The notes under the pieces: model-generated
Told to the model about the DNA's origin: nothing
Seen by the model: only the letters and a program-made list of their open reading frames with translations
Databases searched by the model: none
Shown here: positions 62,638 to 64,000 of the stretch, piece after piece
How positions within the stretch are numbered: the stretch's first letter is position 1
Layout of the letters: each line of letters begins with the position of its first letter
Origin: a virus
IMG/VR virus record: IMGVR_UViG_3300043419_000459
Coordinates: 1-64,000 of that record
Length of the DNA: 64,000 bases
Reading direction: 5' to 3' (one strand)
Translations under genes and position numbers: made by a program

Positions 62638-63675
62638 TTATTTTAAAATATCCCAATTAAATACCACATCTTCAACAAATTTTTTGGTTAATATGGATGA
62701 TGTGTGACCATACCAACTTCTTTCTAAATATTTCTTTTGTTCATCTAAATTCATACCATTCATTTCTCTCCATAATACTTTTGGTAAATCACCTTGCATA
62801 TTATAGTCAAAATTTCTAATACTCCATTCAATTAAACCACCAAACAAATGTAATGAATTTTCTTCAAAATACCAAAAATATTTTTTAAAATCAATTTGGT
62901 CTGCATATGATTTAACATACGAATTATCAAATTCTAATTCTTTTTGTTCCCACGTATCACAAATATCTTTATTTTCTATAATACATTCGTATATTGATTT
63001 TTCTTTTGAGGTATGATAATATGGTGGTGTTTTTCCTTCACTCAAATATTTTTTACTAAAATTATTACTCATATTGAAGAACTTAATTTTAGTTATACCA
63101 TTTACTTCTAAAAAATTTAAAAGCATTGTAATATATTCAAACCATTCAAAGTATCTCTCTGTATAAGTCATTACACCATCTAACCATTGAAATACTACTG
63201 GGTCTACATTGATTGGATTGTTTGTTGGATTATATCCACCGGTTAGGTGAAAGTATCCATGTTCATATGGTGAAGTCTTATCTTTACCCGTAATTAAATA
63301 ATCGGTAGTGTGAGCCCAGCTTTCGTTGTTTCTTTCGTATCTAATTTTTGGATTTATTGGATGATATTTTTCAGGTGTAATAAAAAAAGAATTTCTTATT
63401 AATGTTGTAAATTGTGCAATAACAATTATATCATCCGGAGATACACCACTTTTCAATAAATCATTTACTTTATATATTATAGAACGAACAATACTTTTAT
63501 TATCATGTGTTATTGCACCATAATTATGCAAAGTATGAGTATCTTTTAGATATTCTTGTAACCAATTTGCCCAAGTCCAATCTTCAACTGGGTCGTTTTC
63601 CCATCTTCTTTCATCACCAACATTAATTCTAAAATTATTGGTGAATGAACATCCAGATACTACTATGTGTTTCAT
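62638..63675 (-). CDS. SGNH/GDSL-like hydrolase candidate
   Basis: A 345-residue protein starting MKHIVVSGCSFTNNF, with the G-x-S-x-T nucleophile block of SGNH esterases. Later helices and an SLHLFGGLIEWS segment could provide the catalytic His. It is longer than the family core, with many aromatic residues. In sugar loci such enzymes add or remove acetyl groups. The function is tentative because the Asn and Gly blocks are not clear. Confidence 0.55.
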   Translation of the reverse strand: MKHIVVSGCSFTNNFRINVGDERRWENDPVEDWTWANWLQEYLKDTHTLHNYGAITHDNKSIVRSIIYKVNDLLKSGVSPDDIIVIAQFTTLIRNSFFITPEKYHPINPKIRYERNNESWAHTTDYLITGKDKTSPYEHGYFHLTGGYNPTNNPINVDPVVFQWLDGVMTYTERYFEWFEYITMLLNFLEVNGITKIKFFNMSNNFSKKYLSEGKTPPYYHTSKEKSIYECIIENKDICDTWEQKELEFDNSYVKSYADQIDFKKYFWYFEENSLHLFGGLIEWSIRNFDYNMQGDLPKVLWREMNGMNLDEQKKYLERSWYGHTSSILTKKFVEDVVFNWDILK

Positions 63676-64000
63676 TTAAATTAATTTTTTTAATTTTTTT
63701 ATTGATTTTAATTTTTCTTCTTCTATTTGCATCTGAATTTTTATTTCTTCCTTCAATGCTTCCAATCTTTTTGTATCTTCTTCAATTTGCTTTTGTAGTT
63801 CTTTTTCTTTCTCTTTTCTGATTTTTTGTATCTTACTTTCTATGTCTGTTCTATTTTCTTCTATAATTTTATTATTAGTATATTCAATATCCTTTTCAAT
63901 TTCCATTTTTAATTTATGCAAATTGTTTCTATAATTTTTTAATTGTATTTCAAATACACTATTATATTTTAATTCTTTTATTTTTTCATATAAAAAATCA
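63676..64000 (-). CDS. Coiled-coil C-terminal part of a gene continuing past the window
   Basis: The frame is open to the right edge (visible sequence begins FLYEKIKELKYNSVFEIQ), so the TTG at 63921 is not needed as a start. At least 108 codons of Glu/Lys-rich heptads (EIEKDIEYTNNKIIEENR; IQKIRKEKEKELQKQIEED). The 5' part outside the window carries any catalytic domain. It ends directly before the SGNH-like gene. Confidence 0.7.
   Translation of the reverse strand, partial: DFLYEKIKELKYNSVFEIQLKNYRNNLHKLKMEIEKDIEYTNNKIIEENRTDIESKIQKIRKEKEKELQKQIEEDTKRLEALKEEIKIQMQIEEEKLKSIKKLKKLI

Noticed and set aside
62633-62656. TTG start extending the epimerase by eight codons
   Set aside because: The Rossmann start MKKTDKILVTG follows an ATG at 62632 and the extra codons overlap the previous gene with no conserved sequence.

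Overview
The window is the virion-structure region of a large, AT-rich, T4-like (contractile-tailed) phage. Every supportable gene lies on the minus strand, and genes are packed with overlaps or gaps of a few bases. No tRNA, CRISPR array, integrase or lysogeny gene was seen. A Bacteroidota (flavobacterial-type) host is inferred: most starts, including those of the major capsid protein and the tail sheath, have no Shine-Dalgarno sequence, the presumed promoter element resembles an AT-rich Bacteroidota -7 box, and the phage carries a bS21 ribosomal protein, a protein that helps hide the anti-Shine-Dalgarno in that phylum. The host is not shown directly.

Read in the direction of transcription (high to low coordinates): 64.0-59.5 kb is a sugar/surface cassette (coiled-coil fragment, SGNH-like protein, NAD-dependent epimerase, lone transketolase-type domain, 41-residue protein, glycosyltransferase). 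59.5-55.5 kb is one 1328-residue protein joining a nucleotidyltransferase (HxGH), a zinc-peptidase motif (HEMVH) and a ligase-type domain (KTDG). 55.5-40.9 kb is the head module: possible small terminase, membrane protein, large terminase, Cys-rich protein, portal gp20, accessory proteins, protease gp21, PKD-like and LRR proteins, ferritin-like DUF5856, bS21, acidic scaffold gp22-like, and major capsid gp23. 40.9-36.8 kb is the neck (fibre at the T4 wac position, gp13, gp14, gp15). 36.8-16.2 kb is a fibre/adhesin array with YadA-like, collagen-like, coiled-coil, LamG-like, S74-chaperone and Hint domains, interleaved with three glycosyltransferases, one with the hallmarks of autotransporter O-heptosyltransferases (BAHT/TibC). 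16.1-4.7 kb is tail sheath, tube, hub assembly proteins, tape measure and baseplate/hub proteins. 4.7-0 kb holds a PhyH-like oxygenase, a miniature family-A DNA polymerase and likely capsid-internal proteins.

Inferred logic: the phage builds a T4-type head and contractile tail, decorates it with many modular Ser/Thr-rich fibres, and probably glycosylates those fibres with its own enzymes. Seventeen gene starts are preceded by an ATATTTAT element that looks like a phage late promoter. Three hairpin/T-run terminators follow the tube gene, the capsid gene and one fibre gene. Most notable: the glycosyltransferase/fibre cassette, the bS21 gene just upstream of a scaffold gene with an unusually good Shine-Dalgarno, the three-domain nucleotidyltransferase/peptidase/ligase protein, the mini DNA polymerase within the structural module, the Hint-LamG fibre, and a possible frameshift just before the tape-measure gene.
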